Made by a program: the position numbers and the translations under genes
Shown here: positions 23,538 through 32,629 of the stretch, piece after piece
Layout of the letters: each line of letters starts with the position of its first letter
Position numbering within the stretch: position 1 is the stretch's first letter
Source of the DNA: an uncultured Faecalibacterium sp.
Lineage (GTDB): Bacteria > Bacillota > Clostridia > Oscillospirales > Ruminococcaceae
Length of the DNA: 37,610 nt
Assembly: GCA_944385995.1 (NCBI GenBank)
Contig: CALWZL010000017.1
Span: 1 to 37,610 of the forward strand
Direction: 5' to 3'
The notes under the pieces: model-generated
What the model saw: only the letters and a program-made list of their open reading frames with translations
Told to the model about the DNA's origin: nothing
The model's database searches: none

Positions 23538-23921
23538 TTACTCTCCGTCGTTCTCGCTCGGGGCGGCCTCCTGGCCGTCCACATTCAGCTCTTTGAGCAG
23601 TTCATTGATGTGGGCCGCATAGGCTGCGCCGTCGTCCTCCACAAAGACCAGACGGGGCGCCTTGCGGATGTGCATCTTGCGGCTGATCTCGGTGCGGACA
23701 TGACCGGAAGCCCGGTTCAGCGCCTCGATCACCGGCGCGGGGCCGTCGGGATTGCCCAGCACGCTCACATAGACCTTTGCCACATCCAGGTCGGGGGTGA
23801 CATCCAGACGGGTGACGGTCAGCAGACCGCCGGCCAGCCGCGGGTCCTTCAGGCGCGAAATGATCGCGATGATCTCCCGCTTCATGTCCTGCGCCAGACG
23901 GCCCATGTTTTTCTCAGACAT
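23538..23921 (-). CDS. rbfA: Ribosome-binding factor A
   Basis: A small KH-like protein needed for late 30S subunit assembly. The 127-residue protein has the RbfA pattern GRLAQDMKREIIAIISRLKDPRL at the start, VTRLDVTPDLDVAKVYVSV (about 35-53) and ISRKMHIRKAPRLVFVEDDG (about 78-97). It has an acidic tail of about ten residues. The ATG at 23921 was chosen over one six codons upstream because GAAAGGAG lies 6 bases before it. It is 64 bases downstream of infB. Confidence 0.96.
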   Translation of the reverse strand: MSEKNMGRLAQDMKREIIAIISRLKDPRLAGGLLTVTRLDVTPDLDVAKVYVSVLGNPDGPAPVIEALNRASGHVRTEISRKMHIRKAPRLVFVEDDGAAYAAHINELLKELNVDGQEAAPSENDGE

Positions 23922-23985
23922 GGTGTGCTCCTTTCTCACGGATGGTGAAAAAAGCGTATTTTAACATTCCCCCCGGGGGAAAGCA

Positions 23986-26475
23986 TTACTCACGGTACTC
24001 TTCCATTCGGAAGGCCTCGTAGACATCGCCTTCCTTGACATCGGAGAACTTTGCCAGGGTGACGCCGCACTCGTAGCCTTCGGCCACTTCCTTCACGTCG
24101 TCCTTGAAGCGGCGGAGGGAGGCAATCTCGTCCTCCACGATGACGATGCCGTCGCGGACCACACGGATCTTGCTGTCACGGGTGATCTTGCCCGAAGTGA
24201 CGCGGCAGCCGGCGACGGTGCCGACGCTGCTGATCTTGTAGACCTGGCGGACCTGCAGCTCGCCCAGAGCCACCTCGCGGAACTTGGGTGCCAGCATGCC
24301 CTTCATAGCGTCGGACACATCGTTGATGGCGTCATAGATGACCCGGTACATCCGCATCTCCACCTTGGTGGCGGCGGCCTCTTCCTTGGCGATGTTGTCG
24401 GGGCGGACATTGAAGCCGATGATGATGGCGTTGGAAGCATCCGCCAGGTCCACATCCGACTTGCTGATGGCGCCGACGCCGGCATGGATGACCCGGACCC
24501 GGACCTCGTCGTTGGACAGCTTCTCCAGGGACTGCTTGACAGCCTCGGCGGAGCCCTGAACGTCGGCCTTGACCACAATGGCCAGCTCCTTCATGTCGTT
24601 CTGGGCCATCTGGGTGAACAGGTTATCCAGGGTGACCTTCTGGAAGGAGGAGAACTGCTTTTCGCGGGCAGCGGCGGCGCGCTTTTCGGCCAGTTCACGG
24701 GCCAGGCGCTCATCCTCGACGGCCTCGAACAGGTCGCCGGCCTCAGGCACAGCGGTCAGACCGGTGATCTCCACAGGGGTGGAGGGGCCGGCGGTGGTGA
24801 TGGAACGGCCCTTGTCGTCCCGCATGGTGCGGACACGGCCCACGGCGGTGCCGGCAATCAGGACATCGCCTGCATGCAGGGTGCCATTCTGGACCAGCAG
24901 GGTGGCGATGGGGCCCTGGCCTTTGTCCAGGCGGGCCTCCACCACGGCGCCCTTGGCGCGGCGGTTGGGGTTGGCCTTCAGCTCCATGACCTCAGCCTCC
25001 AGGACGATCCGCTCCAACAGGTCGCTGATGCCCTGGCCGGTGAGGGCCGAGACGGGGATGCAGGCGGTATCGCCGCCCCACTCCTCAGCGATCAGGCCGT
25101 ACTTGGTCAGATCTTCCATGACGCGCTCGGGGTTGGCGGTGGGTTTATCCATCTTGTTGATGGCCACAATCACCTTGACGTTGGCGGCCTTGGCGTGGTT
25201 GATGGACTCGATGGTCTGGGGCATGATGCCGTCATCGGCAGCCACCACCAGGACCGCAATATCGGTCATGTTGGCGCCGCGGGCACGCATCGAGGTGAAA
25301 GCCTCGTGGCCCGGGGTATCCAGGAAGGTAATGAGGTCGTCCCCCACCTTGACCTGGTAAGCGCCGATGGCCTGGGTGATGCCGCCGGCCTCACCGGCGG
25401 TGACGTTGGTCTTGCGGATGGCGTCCAGAATGCTGGTCTTGCCGTGGTCGACGTGGCCCATGACGCAGACAACCGGCGGACGGGACACCAGATCGGCCTC
25501 GTTGTCCTCTTCCTGGACGAACAGCCGCTCCTCGATGGTGACGTGGACCTCGTGCTCCACCTTGGCGTGGAATTCCTCGGCGATCAGGGCGGCGGTATCA
25601 AAATCGATCACGTCGTTGATGGCGTGCATCTCGCCCATCTGCATGCACTTGGCGATGACCTTGGTGGCCTGCTGCTTGAGGCGGGCGGCCAGCTCGGCGA
25701 TGGTGATCTCATCGGGGATGGACACCTTCAGCTGGGCATTGCGGGCCTTCTCCAGCTGAATCCGCTGCATCCGCTCGGCCTCGGTCTCCCGCTTGCCCTT
25801 CTGGAACTGCTGGCGCTGCCGCTGGGTCCGCTGGGAGAATTTTTGCTTGTTGCCCTGGGGGGTGGGCTTGCGGCGGTTCTCGGTGTTCTTGGTGGAGGCC
25901 AGGTCGTCATAGCGGGCGTCGAACCGGTCGACGTTGACATCCACGGTGCGGGTGTCCACCGTCACCTGGTTGCTCTCGCGCTTGACCTCCACGGCCTCGG
26001 CTGCCGATGCCTTGGTGCCGGTCTCCCGGGCCAGCTCGCTGAAGGAGACGGTCTTTTCGTCCCGCTTCTTGTGGGGCTGGTTCTGGTTCTTCCGGGGGTT
26101 ATTGCTGCTGCCGCCCTTGCCGGCATTGCCGGCCTGGGGCGCCTGGGCCTGCTGCTTGCCGGCGTTGTCGGCGTTCTGGGCGCTGCCGCCCTTGCCGGCC
26201 CTGGGCTGGCTGGCTGCCTTGGGGGCATTCTTGGGCGCGGCAGCCTTGGGAGCCTCCTTGACGGGCTCGGGCTTGGCGCTGTTCAGGAAGGCCGACAGGT
26301 CCGCCTCGCTGTTGTCCCGGCTCAGGCGGTCCAGCAGGGCGTTCAGGTCCTTTTCCTCCAGCACCGAGCTGTTCTTCTTGCCCTCGATGCCGATGGCAGA
26401 CAGCGTATCGAGGATCTTCCTGACGGGCAGGCCGGTGTCCTTTGCAAAATCGGTCACTTTATATTTTACGATCAT
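23986..26475 (-). CDS. infB: Translation initiation factor IF-2
   Basis: A GTPase that brings initiator tRNA to the 30S subunit and promotes subunit joining. The protein has 829 residues. An N-terminal IF2-N domain (VKYKVTDFAKDTGLPVRKIL) is followed by a low-complexity linker rich in Ala, Gly, Asn, Gln and Lys (about 65-240), a second IF2-N-like domain (about 250-300), and the G domain with GHVDHGKT (340-347), DTPGHEAF and NKMDKP, then domains II, III and the tRNA-binding C2 region at the end. The ATG overlaps the stop codon of the ribosomal L7Ae-like gene by four bases (ATGA). Confidence 0.98.
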   Translation of the reverse strand: MIVKYKVTDFAKDTGLPVRKILDTLSAIGIEGKKNSSVLEEKDLNALLDRLSRDNSEADLSAFLNSAKPEPVKEAPKAAAPKNAPKAASQPRAGKGGSAQNADNAGKQQAQAPQAGNAGKGGSSNNPRKNQNQPHKKRDEKTVSFSELARETGTKASAAEAVEVKRESNQVTVDTRTVDVNVDRFDARYDDLASTKNTENRRKPTPQGNKQKFSQRTQRQRQQFQKGKRETEAERMQRIQLEKARNAQLKVSIPDEITIAELAARLKQQATKVIAKCMQMGEMHAINDVIDFDTAALIAEEFHAKVEHEVHVTIEERLFVQEEDNEADLVSRPPVVCVMGHVDHGKTSILDAIRKTNVTAGEAGGITQAIGAYQVKVGDDLITFLDTPGHEAFTSMRARGANMTDIAVLVVAADDGIMPQTIESINHAKAANVKVIVAINKMDKPTANPERVMEDLTKYGLIAEEWGGDTACIPVSALTGQGISDLLERIVLEAEVMELKANPNRRAKGAVVEARLDKGQGPIATLLVQNGTLHAGDVLIAGTAVGRVRTMRDDKGRSITTAGPSTPVEITGLTAVPEAGDLFEAVEDERLARELAEKRAAAAREKQFSSFQKVTLDNLFTQMAQNDMKELAIVVKADVQGSAEAVKQSLEKLSNDEVRVRVIHAGVGAISKSDVDLADASNAIIIGFNVRPDNIAKEEAAATKVEMRMYRVIYDAINDVSDAMKGMLAPKFREVALGELQVRQVYKISSVGTVAGCRVTSGKITRDSKIRVVRDGIVIVEDEIASLRRFKDDVKEVAEGYECGVTLAKFSDVKEGDVYEAFRMEEYRE

Positions 26476-26849
26476 TCAGTCATTTCCTCCTCGTGTTTGA
26501 TGGTGCCGCACGCATCCAGGCGGTCGTAGCACAGCCGGGCCAGATTGCGGTCTGTCACGGCAAAGACGGCCACCGGACGGCGGCCCAGCGGGGCCAGGCG
26601 GTCCATGGTCAGCGGGGTGGGCAGTACGTCCACCAGATCGCCGACATTCCGGGCCATGCGCTGCACCGTCTTGGGGCTGGCATCCGCTGCGGTGAGAATC
26701 AGCCAGGCGGTGCCCTTGACGGCGGCGTCCTCCACCGCGTCAAAGCCCATCACCAGCTTGCCGGCCTTGCGGCAGAGGCTCAGGGCCTGGAACAATCCGT
26801 CCTCAGGGGGCAGCGTCGGTTTCCGGGGCTCGGTGTTATGCTTTGGCAT
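26472..26849 (-). CDS. ylxQ: YlxQ-like protein of the L7Ae/L30e RNA-binding family
   Basis: A 125-residue protein in the position of B. subtilis ylxQ (rplGA). The core from LFQALSLCRKAGKLVMGFDAV (about 22-42) to AVFAVTDRNLARLCYD resembles the L7Ae/L30e/Gadd45 fold that binds kink-turn RNA; its cellular role is not settled. The ATG at 26849 has GGAGGAGGG upstream; the longer frame is inside ylxR. It overlaps ylxR by 14 bases and infB by 4, a run of coupled genes. Confidence 0.88.
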   Translation of the reverse strand: MPKHNTEPRKPTLPPEDGLFQALSLCRKAGKLVMGFDAVEDAAVKGTAWLILTAADASPKTVQRMARNVGDLVDVLPTPLTMDRLAPLGRRPVAVFAVTDRNLARLCYDRLDACGTIKHEEEMTE

Positions 26850-27129
26850 GGGTTCCCTCCTCCCGGGCGGCGGCCAGCTGGGCAGCCAGCGCCTCATAGA
26901 CTTCAGCGGGCACCGGCTGCTCAAAGCTGCGCTCCAGCGCCTTTTTCTTCTGCGCCTTGGCCAGGCATGCAGGGTCGGGGCAGAGATACGCTCCCCGGCC
27001 CGGCTTTTTGCCTACGGTGTCAATGCTGATGGTCCCGTCGGGACCCCGCACCACCCGCACCAGTTCCTTTTTGGGACGGCTGGTCTGGCAGCCAATGCAC
27101 TGACGCATGGGAATTTTTTTCTGCGGCAT
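26836..27129 (-). CDS. ylxR: YlxR family RNA-binding protein (RnpM)
   Basis: A 97-residue basic protein. The family signature MRQCIGCQTSRPKKELVRVV (8-27) and GRGAYLCPDPACL (about 45-57) with paired cysteines is clear. Members bind RNA, and the B. subtilis protein has been linked to RNase P, but function in this organism is inferred. The position between nusA and ylxQ is the conserved one. Its 3' end overlaps the start of ylxQ. Confidence 0.93.
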   Translation of the reverse strand: MPQKKIPMRQCIGCQTSRPKKELVRVVRGPDGTISIDTVGKKPGRGAYLCPDPACLAKAQKKKALERSFEQPVPAEVYEALAAQLAAAREEGTHAKA

Positions 27130-27146
27130 CCGTTTCCCTCCCCTGT

Positions 27147-28292
27147 TTATTCAGCGGCCTCATCCGGCTGGGCAGCCGTCTCGGCTGCGGGGCTTTCTGC
27201 AGGGGCCTCGGCGGGCTTGTCTTCTTCCTCGCCGTAGTAGCCGCTCTCGGGCCGGATGTCGATGTTGTAGCCGGTCAGACGTGCGCACAGGCGGGCGTTC
27301 TGGCCCTTGTTGCCGATGGCCAGGCTCAGCTGGCCATCCGGCACGGTGACGCGGCAGGAGCGGGTCTCGCCGGGCAGCAGTTCCACCTTCAGAACCTTGG
27401 CCGGGCTGAGGGCCGACGCGATGAAGGCGGCGGGGTCCTCGCTCCACTGGACGATGTCAATCTTCTCGCCGTGCAGGTGCTCCACCACAGCGGCCACACG
27501 GTCGCCGCGGGGGCCGATGCAGGCCGACACGGGGTTGACGTTGGGGTCGCGGGAGGCAACCGCCATCTTGGTGCGGGTGCCGGCCTCCCGGCTGATGGCC
27601 TTGACCTCGACGGTGCCGTCGAAGATCTCGGGGACCTCCAGCTCAAACAGCCGCTTGACCAGGCCGGGGTGGGTCCGGCTAATCATGACCCGGGGACCCC
27701 GCTCGGTGCTGACCACGTCGATGATATACACCTGCAGCTGCTGGCCCTCGGTGTAGGTCTCGCCGGGCACCTGCTCGCTGCGGGGCAGGATGGCCTCGCC
27801 GCCCTTGCCCATATCCACTGCCACAATCCCGCGCTCGTGGTCCACCCGGGTGACGGTGGCCATCACGATGTCATGGCTCTTGGACTGGATTTCGCTGAGC
27901 TGCTGGCTCCGCTCGGCCTCCCGGATGCCCTGACGGATCACGTGCTTGGCGGTCTGGGCGGCGATGCGGCCGAACTCCTTGGTCTTGAGCGGGGTGATGA
28001 CACGGTCCCCCGGCTGGTAAGTCCGGCGGAGGGTCTGGGCCTTGCTGAGGGGGATCTGGGTGTGCTCGTTCTCCCAGTCCTCATCGGCCACCACTTCCTG
28101 CACCAGGGCCACATTGAAGTTGCCCGAGGCGGGGTCGATCTCCACCACTACGTTCTCGTCCTCAACGTCGTAATTTTTCTTGACCGCGATGACAATCGCC
28201 GCACGGATCTTTTCGATCAGGTATTCAGCGGTGATGCCGCGCTCATGTTCCAGCATGGTAAGCGCTTCAAAAAATTCGTTGTTGCCTGCCAT
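27147..28292 (-). CDS. nusA: Transcription termination/antitermination factor NusA
   Basis: Binds RNA polymerase and nascent RNA; modulates pausing, intrinsic termination and rRNA antitermination. The 381-residue protein has the N-terminal RNAP-binding domain (1-130), an S1 domain (about 135-200, GDRVITPLK earlier and KGGEAILPRSEQVPGE), and two KH domains (ACIGPRGDRVAAVV and SLAIGNKGQNARLCARLTG). A 30-residue Ala/Glu/Pro tail ends the protein; the acidic repeats of the enterobacterial protein are absent, as usual in Firmicutes. The ATG at 28292 has GGGAGGA upstream; an ATG 10 codons earlier lacks a ribosome site. A structured 150-base gap separates it from rimP. Confidence 0.97.
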   Translation of the reverse strand: MAGNNEFFEALTMLEHERGITAEYLIEKIRAAIVIAVKKNYDVEDENVVVEIDPASGNFNVALVQEVVADEDWENEHTQIPLSKAQTLRRTYQPGDRVITPLKTKEFGRIAAQTAKHVIRQGIREAERSQQLSEIQSKSHDIVMATVTRVDHERGIVAVDMGKGGEAILPRSEQVPGETYTEGQQLQVYIIDVVSTERGPRVMISRTHPGLVKRLFELEVPEIFDGTVEVKAISREAGTRTKMAVASRDPNVNPVSACIGPRGDRVAAVVEHLHGEKIDIVQWSEDPAAFIASALSPAKVLKVELLPGETRSCRVTVPDGQLSLAIGNKGQNARLCARLTGYNIDIRPESGYYGEEEDKPAEAPAESPAAETAAQPDEAAE

Positions 28293-28443
28293 TTTTAAGT
28301 CTTCCTCCCGGTATGTTCTCATTCAATCAGGCTGATCTATGGTTTCGTCCGGCCCGGACGCCCTGGGCACAGGCCGGACGCCGGCGCCAAAACTGCAGCG
28401 TTTTGGGCCGGGGAAAATCCCGCCCCCGCAAAAGGCGGCGGGT
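28293..28443 (-). repeat. Structured spacer between rimP and nusA (three hairpins)
   Basis: Three inverted repeats follow one another: CGTCCGGCC/GGCCGGACG (28346-28354 and 28372-28380), CCAAAAC/GTTTTGG (28387-28406) and CCCGCC/GGCGGG (28419-28442). None has a long T run, so they are not standard terminators, although the last is followed by ATTTT on the minus strand. The other gene junctions of this operon overlap or are short. Confidence 0.5.
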
Positions 28444-28926
28444 TCAGAACAGGTCCTCGTCATCGCACAGGCGGGCCATGCTGATGGCACTCAGGGCCAG
28501 CTGGGCCGGGCCTGCATCGGTCTCAAGGGTAATGATATCCCCATCCCGCGCTGTCAGGATGCCGGCCAATTCCCGCCGGCCTGCCGGATCGGGGCGGTAC
28601 AGACGCACCCGGATTTTCTGGTGCATCATGGCATCGTAGTGCTCGGGGCGGGTCAGGCGGCGGCCCAGACCCGGGGAACCCACCTCCAGATAATAGCTCT
28701 GGGGAATCGGGTCGGCCTCATCCAGGATCGGGTCCAGCGCATGGGAAACCTCTGCGCAGGTATCGGTATCCATGGTGCCGTCGCGGTCGATCAGGACCCG
28801 CAGATACCAGTCGGGGCCCTCCTTCTCAAAGACCACATCCCAAAGCCGCAGGCCCATGCCCTCCACAATGGGGCGCACCAGGGCCTCGACACGCCGTGCG
28901 GTGTTGCCGCCAGCTTGTTTCGCCAT
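28444..28926 (-). CDS. rimP: Ribosome maturation factor RimP
   Basis: A 30S assembly factor acting early on the head region. The 160-residue protein has the N-terminal alpha/beta domain with LRVLIDRDGTMDTDTCAEVSH and a YYLEVGSPGLGRRL motif (about 79-92), the family hallmark, and a C-terminal Sm-like beta-barrel. The ATG at 28926 has GGAGG 7 bases upstream. It is the first gene of the rimP-nusA-ylxR-ylxQ-infB-rbfA-nrnA-truB-ribF operon and has its own promoter about 80 bases upstream. Confidence 0.96.
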   Translation of the reverse strand: MAKQAGGNTARRVEALVRPIVEGMGLRLWDVVFEKEGPDWYLRVLIDRDGTMDTDTCAEVSHALDPILDEADPIPQSYYLEVGSPGLGRRLTRPEHYDAMMHQKIRVRLYRPDPAGRRELAGILTARDGDIITLETDAGPAQLALSAISMARLCDDEDLF

Positions 28927-28949
28927 GCTCAAACCTCCATATCAAACAA

Positions 28950-28977
28950 GAAAAGCGGACCTTGCGGCCCACTTTTC
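28950..28977 (-). promoter_or_regulatory. Leader hairpin of rimP (possible attenuator)
   Basis: On the minus strand GAAAAGTGG pairs with CCGCTTTTC (with G-U pairs) around a CCGCAAGG region, followed by TTGTTTG. It lies between the promoter and the rimP ribosome site. The shape is like a weak terminator; nusA and rimP leaders are often sites of feedback. Confidence 0.55.
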
Positions 28978-29003
28978 ATTCAATCGTGTATTCGTACTAT
29001 CAG

Positions 29004-29032
29004 AATATACCACACATCGGCGGAATATGCAA
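29004..29032 (-). promoter_or_regulatory. Promoter of the rimP-to-ribF operon
   Basis: On the minus strand there is a -35 TTGCAT (29027-29032) and a -10 TATATT (29004-29009) with a 17-base spacer. The transcript starts near 28997, about 70 bases before the rimP ATG. Confidence 0.8.
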
Positions 29033-29141
29033 GTATTTTGGAAGAAAAGGAGCTGCTGCCTGCCAAAACGCCCGCTCCCCGCCCCCAAACAAAGGGGATG
29101 AAAGGGAGCGTTTCCCTCGCATCCGCCGGGGCGGAATCGGA

Positions 29142-30386
29142 TTAAGCCAGGACCCACTCGCCCCCTTCAAACAGGGGGACGGTGCGGCCGTCCCGGGTCA
29201 GGCCGGTGATGCGGGTGTCGGCGGCGCCGATCATCACATCTTCGTGGATGAGGGACTGATTCATGCCGCGGGCGGTCAGCTCTGCCTCGGACAGGCTGTT
29301 GCCGCCCCTGGTGGTGCCGGGATAGCTGGCGCCGAAGGCAATGTGGCAGGAGGCATTCTCATCGAACAGGGTGCTGTAGAAAATCACGCCGCTGCGGTTG
29401 ATGGGGCTGGAGGCGGGCACCAGGGCCACCTCGCCGATGTGGCGGGCGCCCTCATCGGTGTCCAGCACCTCGCCCAGCAGGGCCTCGTTTTCCTCGGCGC
29501 CGTACTCCACAATCTTGCCGTCCTTGAAGGTCACATGGAAGCCCTTGATGGCCTGGCCGCCGTGGATATAGGGCTTAGTGCCGTAGACCACGCCGTTGAC
29601 CCTGTCCTTGTGGGGCGCGGTGAAGATTTCCTCGGTGGGGATGTTGGGCAGGAATACATAGCCCTTTTCGCTGACGCTGGAAGCGCTCTCCCAGACGGCG
29701 CCGTCGGCCAGCCCCACCGTCAGGTCGGTGCCGTTGGCGCTCTCAAAATGGACCGACTCCAGATCCAGGGCGTTCATCTTGTCCTGGAGGGTCTTGAGGC
29801 GTTCCAGATGGGCCTGCCAGGCGTGGACCGGGTCGCCGCCGGTCACCCGGCAGGTGTCAAAGATCAGCTGCCAGAGTTTTTCGACGGCCTCGTCCTCGGG
29901 CAGATCGGGGAACAGCTTTTTGGCCCAGGCCGGGGAGGGCATGGCCGCAATAGACCACTGGACCCGGTCGTTCATGGTGTAGTCCCGCCAGGGGCGGAGG
30001 GCCTTCCGGCGGGCCGCCGACACCCGGCTGACCTTGCCGGCATCCAGGCCGGCCATGGCCTCGGGGTCATTGGCCAGAATGCTCAGGACGCAGACGCTCC
30101 CCTCGCTCTCGGCGTAGTCCAGATAGCTGCGGAGCACATAGGGCTTGACATCGCAGAGGGCCTCCTCGCTGCCCAGCTCCATCCGGGTGCGGGTGACCTC
30201 GTCGTCGCTCCAGTCCACCCGGACATCCCGGGCGCCGGCCTCGAAGGCGCTGCGGACGCACAGGCGGGCCAGGGGGGCCGCTGCCAGGGGTGCGCTGATA
30301 ATCAAAGTCTGGCCCGGCTGGACGTTGCAGCCCACCCGGACGATGAAATCGGCGTATTGTTTCAGCAGATGTGCAAAGTTTTCCAT
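29142..30386 (-). CDS. Aminopeptidase, M29 family
   Basis: A cytoplasmic metallo-aminopeptidase (AmpS/PepS-like) that trims N-terminal residues from peptides. The protein has 414 residues, near the family norm of ~410. Probable metal-binding residues are in PTEEIFTAPH, DENASCHIAFG and NQSLIHEDVMIG, the usual order. The ATG at 30386 has AAAGGA at a suitable distance. It stands alone, divergent from glyS, about 95 bases upstream of the rimP leader region on the same strand. Specificity cannot be read from sequence. Confidence 0.92.
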   Translation of the reverse strand: MENFAHLLKQYADFIVRVGCNVQPGQTLIISAPLAAAPLARLCVRSAFEAGARDVRVDWSDDEVTRTRMELGSEEALCDVKPYVLRSYLDYAESEGSVCVLSILANDPEAMAGLDAGKVSRVSAARRKALRPWRDYTMNDRVQWSIAAMPSPAWAKKLFPDLPEDEAVEKLWQLIFDTCRVTGGDPVHAWQAHLERLKTLQDKMNALDLESVHFESANGTDLTVGLADGAVWESASSVSEKGYVFLPNIPTEEIFTAPHKDRVNGVVYGTKPYIHGGQAIKGFHVTFKDGKIVEYGAEENEALLGEVLDTDEGARHIGEVALVPASSPINRSGVIFYSTLFDENASCHIAFGASYPGTTRGGNSLSEAELTARGMNQSLIHEDVMIGAADTRITGLTRDGRTVPLFEGGEWVLA

Positions 30387-30497
30387 GGTTGTAAATCCTT
30401 TCCCGGCCGCAGGGCCGGATCTCGTTGATGATCTGGTACCAGTATAGCCCAATCGGCCGCCCTTGTCCACCGCCGGCCCAAAAAGCGGCCCGGGCCC

Positions 30498-30526
30498 TTG
30501 TCATTTTGGGCGGAACATGGTAAAGT
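30498..30526 (+). promoter_or_regulatory. Promoter of glyS
   Basis: A -35 TTGTCA (30498-30503) and a -10 TAAAGT (30521-30526) with a 17-base spacer. The leader is about 75 bases, too short for a T-box. Confidence 0.6.
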
Positions 30527-30607
30527 AGAGGGGTACTGCGCCCGGGGCTGGCCCGGGCCGAGACAACGACACGGCAAACCAGCCGCGGACGGAAAGGATG
30601 TATTGTT

Positions 30608-32029
30608 ATGGAACACAGCGAAAAGACCCTTGATATGATTGTCGCCCTGTGCAAGAACCGCGGGTATATCTTCCCCGGCTCCGAGATTTACGGCGGCCTG
30701 GCCAACAGCTGGGACTACGGCCCCCTGGGCGTGGAATTTAAGAACAACGTCAAGAAGGCGTGGCTGAAGAAGTTCGTCCAGGAGAGCCCCTACAACGTGG
30801 GCCTGGATGCAGCCATCCTGATGAACCCCCAGACCTGGGTGACCACCGGCCATGTGGCCAGCTTCTCGGACCCCCTGCTGGACTGCCGTGCCTGCAAGGC
30901 CCGCCACCGGGCCGACAAGCTGATCGCGGACGAGTTCCCCGACGTCAACGTGGACGCCATGAGCTTTGACGAGATGGACCAGTTCATCGCCGAGCACGAG
31001 CAGGTGGTCTGCCCGGTGTGCGGCAAGCACGACTTCACCCCCATCCGCAAGTTCAACCTGATGTTCAAGACCGCCATCGGCGTCACCGAGGACAGCTCCT
31101 CGGTCTGCTACCTGCGGCCCGAGACCGCCCAGGGCATCTTTGTCAACTTCGCCAACATCCAGCGCACCACCCGCCGCAAGCTGCCCTTCGGCGTCTGCCA
31201 GGTGGGCAAGGCCTTCCGCAACGAGATCACCCCGGGCAACTTCACCTTCCGCACCCGCGAGTTCGAGCAGATGGAGTGCGAGTTCTTCTGCAAGCCGGAC
31301 ACCGACCTGGAGTGGTTCGCCTACTGGAAGGACTACTGCAAGAACTGGCTGCTCAGCCTGGGCATCAAAGAAGAGCACCTGCGCCTGCGCGACCACGAGC
31401 CCGCCGAGCTGGCCTTCTACAGCCGCGCCACCACCGACATCGAGTACGCCTTCCCCTTCACCGACTGGGGCGAGCTGTGGGGCATTGCCGACCGCACCAA
31501 CTACGACCTGAGCCGCCATCAGGAGGCCTCGGGCAAGAGCCTGGAGTACTTCGACCCCGAGACCGGCGAGCACTATATCCCCTACGTCATCGAGCCCTCC
31601 CTGGGCTGCGACCGCGTGGCCCTGGCCTTCCTGTGCGAGGCCTACGACGAGGAGCGCCTGGTGGACGCCAAGGGCAAGGAGGACGTGCGCACCGTGCTGC
31701 ACCTGCACCCGGCCCTGGCCCCCTTCAAGTGCGCCGTGCTGCCCCTGAGCAAGAAGCTGGGCCCCAAGGCCATGGAGATCCGCAACGAGCTGTCCAAGTA
31801 CTTCATGGTGGACTACGACGAGACCGGTTCCATCGGCAAGCGCTACCGCCGCGAGGACGAGATCGGCACCCCCTACTGCATCACGGTGGACTTTGACACC
31901 GTGGGCGACGAGGCCAAGGGCATTGCCGCCGACAACTGCGTCACCGTCCGCGACCGCGACACCATGGAGCAGGTCCGCATGCCCATTTCTGAGCTGCGCG
32001 GCTGGCTGGAAGAGAAGGTCGCCTTCTAA
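30608..32029 (+). CDS. glyS: Glycyl-tRNA synthetase (dimeric alpha2 type)
   Basis: Attaches glycine to tRNA-Gly. The 473-residue protein is the single-chain type shared with archaea, eukaryotes and many Firmicutes, not the alpha2beta2 GlyQ/GlyS of E. coli (some annotations call it glyQS). It has the N-terminal [15 protein letters not shown] (27-41), class II motif 2 [21 protein letters not shown] (about 197-217), motif 3 GCDRVALAF (about 334-342) and an anticodon-binding domain from about 365. A CxxC...CxxC pattern (CRACKAR and CPVCGKH) may bind zinc. The ATG has AAAGGA upstream. Codon use here is strongly biased to C/G-ending codons, as expected for high expression. Confidence 0.97.
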   Translation: MEHSEKTLDMIVALCKNRGYIFPGSEIYGGLANSWDYGPLGVEFKNNVKKAWLKKFVQESPYNVGLDAAILMNPQTWVTTGHVASFSDPLLDCRACKARHRADKLIADEFPDVNVDAMSFDEMDQFIAEHEQVVCPVCGKHDFTPIRKFNLMFKTAIGVTEDSSSVCYLRPETAQGIFVNFANIQRTTRRKLPFGVCQVGKAFRNEITPGNFTFRTREFEQMECEFFCKPDTDLEWFAYWKDYCKNWLLSLGIKEEHLRLRDHEPAELAFYSRATTDIEYAFPFTDWGELWGIADRTNYDLSRHQEASGKSLEYFDPETGEHYIPYVIEPSLGCDRVALAFLCEAYDEERLVDAKGKEDVRTVLHLHPALAPFKCAVLPLSKKLGPKAMEIRNELSKYFMVDYDETGSIGKRYRREDEIGTPYCITVDFDTVGDEAKGIAADNCVTVRDRDTMEQVRMPISELRGWLEEKVAF

Positions 32030-32058
32030 TAATCCAACCCCATCCTGAACCCATAGCA

Positions 32059-32108
32059 CAAAACGCGCCCCTGTCTTTCCCGTATGGGAGAGGCAGGGGC
32101 GCGTTTTT
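32059..32108. terminator. Shared terminator of glyS and rlmH
   Basis: A long stem, AAACGCGCCCCTG mirrored with a partly mismatched inner part around GTAT, followed on the plus strand by TTTTTAT. It begins about 30 bases after the glyS stop, and the rlmH stop on the other strand is at 32117, so it may serve both genes. Confidence 0.9.
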
Positions 32109-32116
32109 ATTGTCGT

Positions 32117-32602
32117 TTATTTGTGGTACTTCATGCCGGCGTTGATGGTGCAGGCCCGGTAGAGCTGTTCGGTCAGCACCAGCCGGGCCAGCTGATGGGG
32201 CAGGGTGATTCGTCCCAGGCTGATCCGGGCCGAGGCGGCCCGCTTGACCTCATCCGAAAGCCCGTGGGAGGAGCCAATCACAAAGGCGATGTCCCCGGCG
32301 CCGCTGCCGGCCTTCTGGGACAGCAGGTCGGCCAGCTCCTCGCTGGAAATCTGCTTTCCCTCCACACAGAGGGCCACCAGATTTTCGCCCCGGCGGACGT
32401 TGGCCAGGATGGCCCGGCCTTCCTTTTCCAGAGCCCGGGCCACCAGGGTCGGGGAAGCGTTTTTCTCCTCGATTTTTTCCTCCGGCAGCTCGATGATTCT
32501 GAAATGCACAAAGGCCGACAGACGCTTGGCGTATTCCGCCACCCCTTCGGCATAGTATTTGGCATTCAGCTTGCCCAGACAGATCAGGTCAATATTCTGC
32601 AT
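32117..32602 (-). CDS. rlmH: 23S rRNA (pseudouridine-1915-N3)-methyltransferase RlmH
   Basis: Methylates pseudouridine 1915 in helix 69 of 23S rRNA. The 161-residue protein is a SPOUT methyltransferase: the SAM-binding knot includes FVIGSSHGLSDEV (about 107-119) and the last residues are INAGMKYHK, typical of the family. AAAGGAG lies 5 bases before the ATG. It follows the parC-like gene by 27 bases and is probably co-transcribed with the topoisomerase pair. Confidence 0.95.
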   Translation of the reverse strand: MQNIDLICLGKLNAKYYAEGVAEYAKRLSAFVHFRIIELPEEKIEEKNASPTLVARALEKEGRAILANVRRGENLVALCVEGKQISSEELADLLSQKAGSGAGDIAFVIGSSHGLSDEVKRAASARISLGRITLPHQLARLVLTEQLYRACTINAGMKYHK

Positions 32603-32629
32603 CGAAAACTCCTTTCCGGCCGGCGCGCC

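Noticed and set aside
29046-29141. Terminator after the M29 aminopeptidase
   Set aside because: Only a short GGGAAACGCTCCC stem was seen, without a useful T run, so no terminator is claimed.
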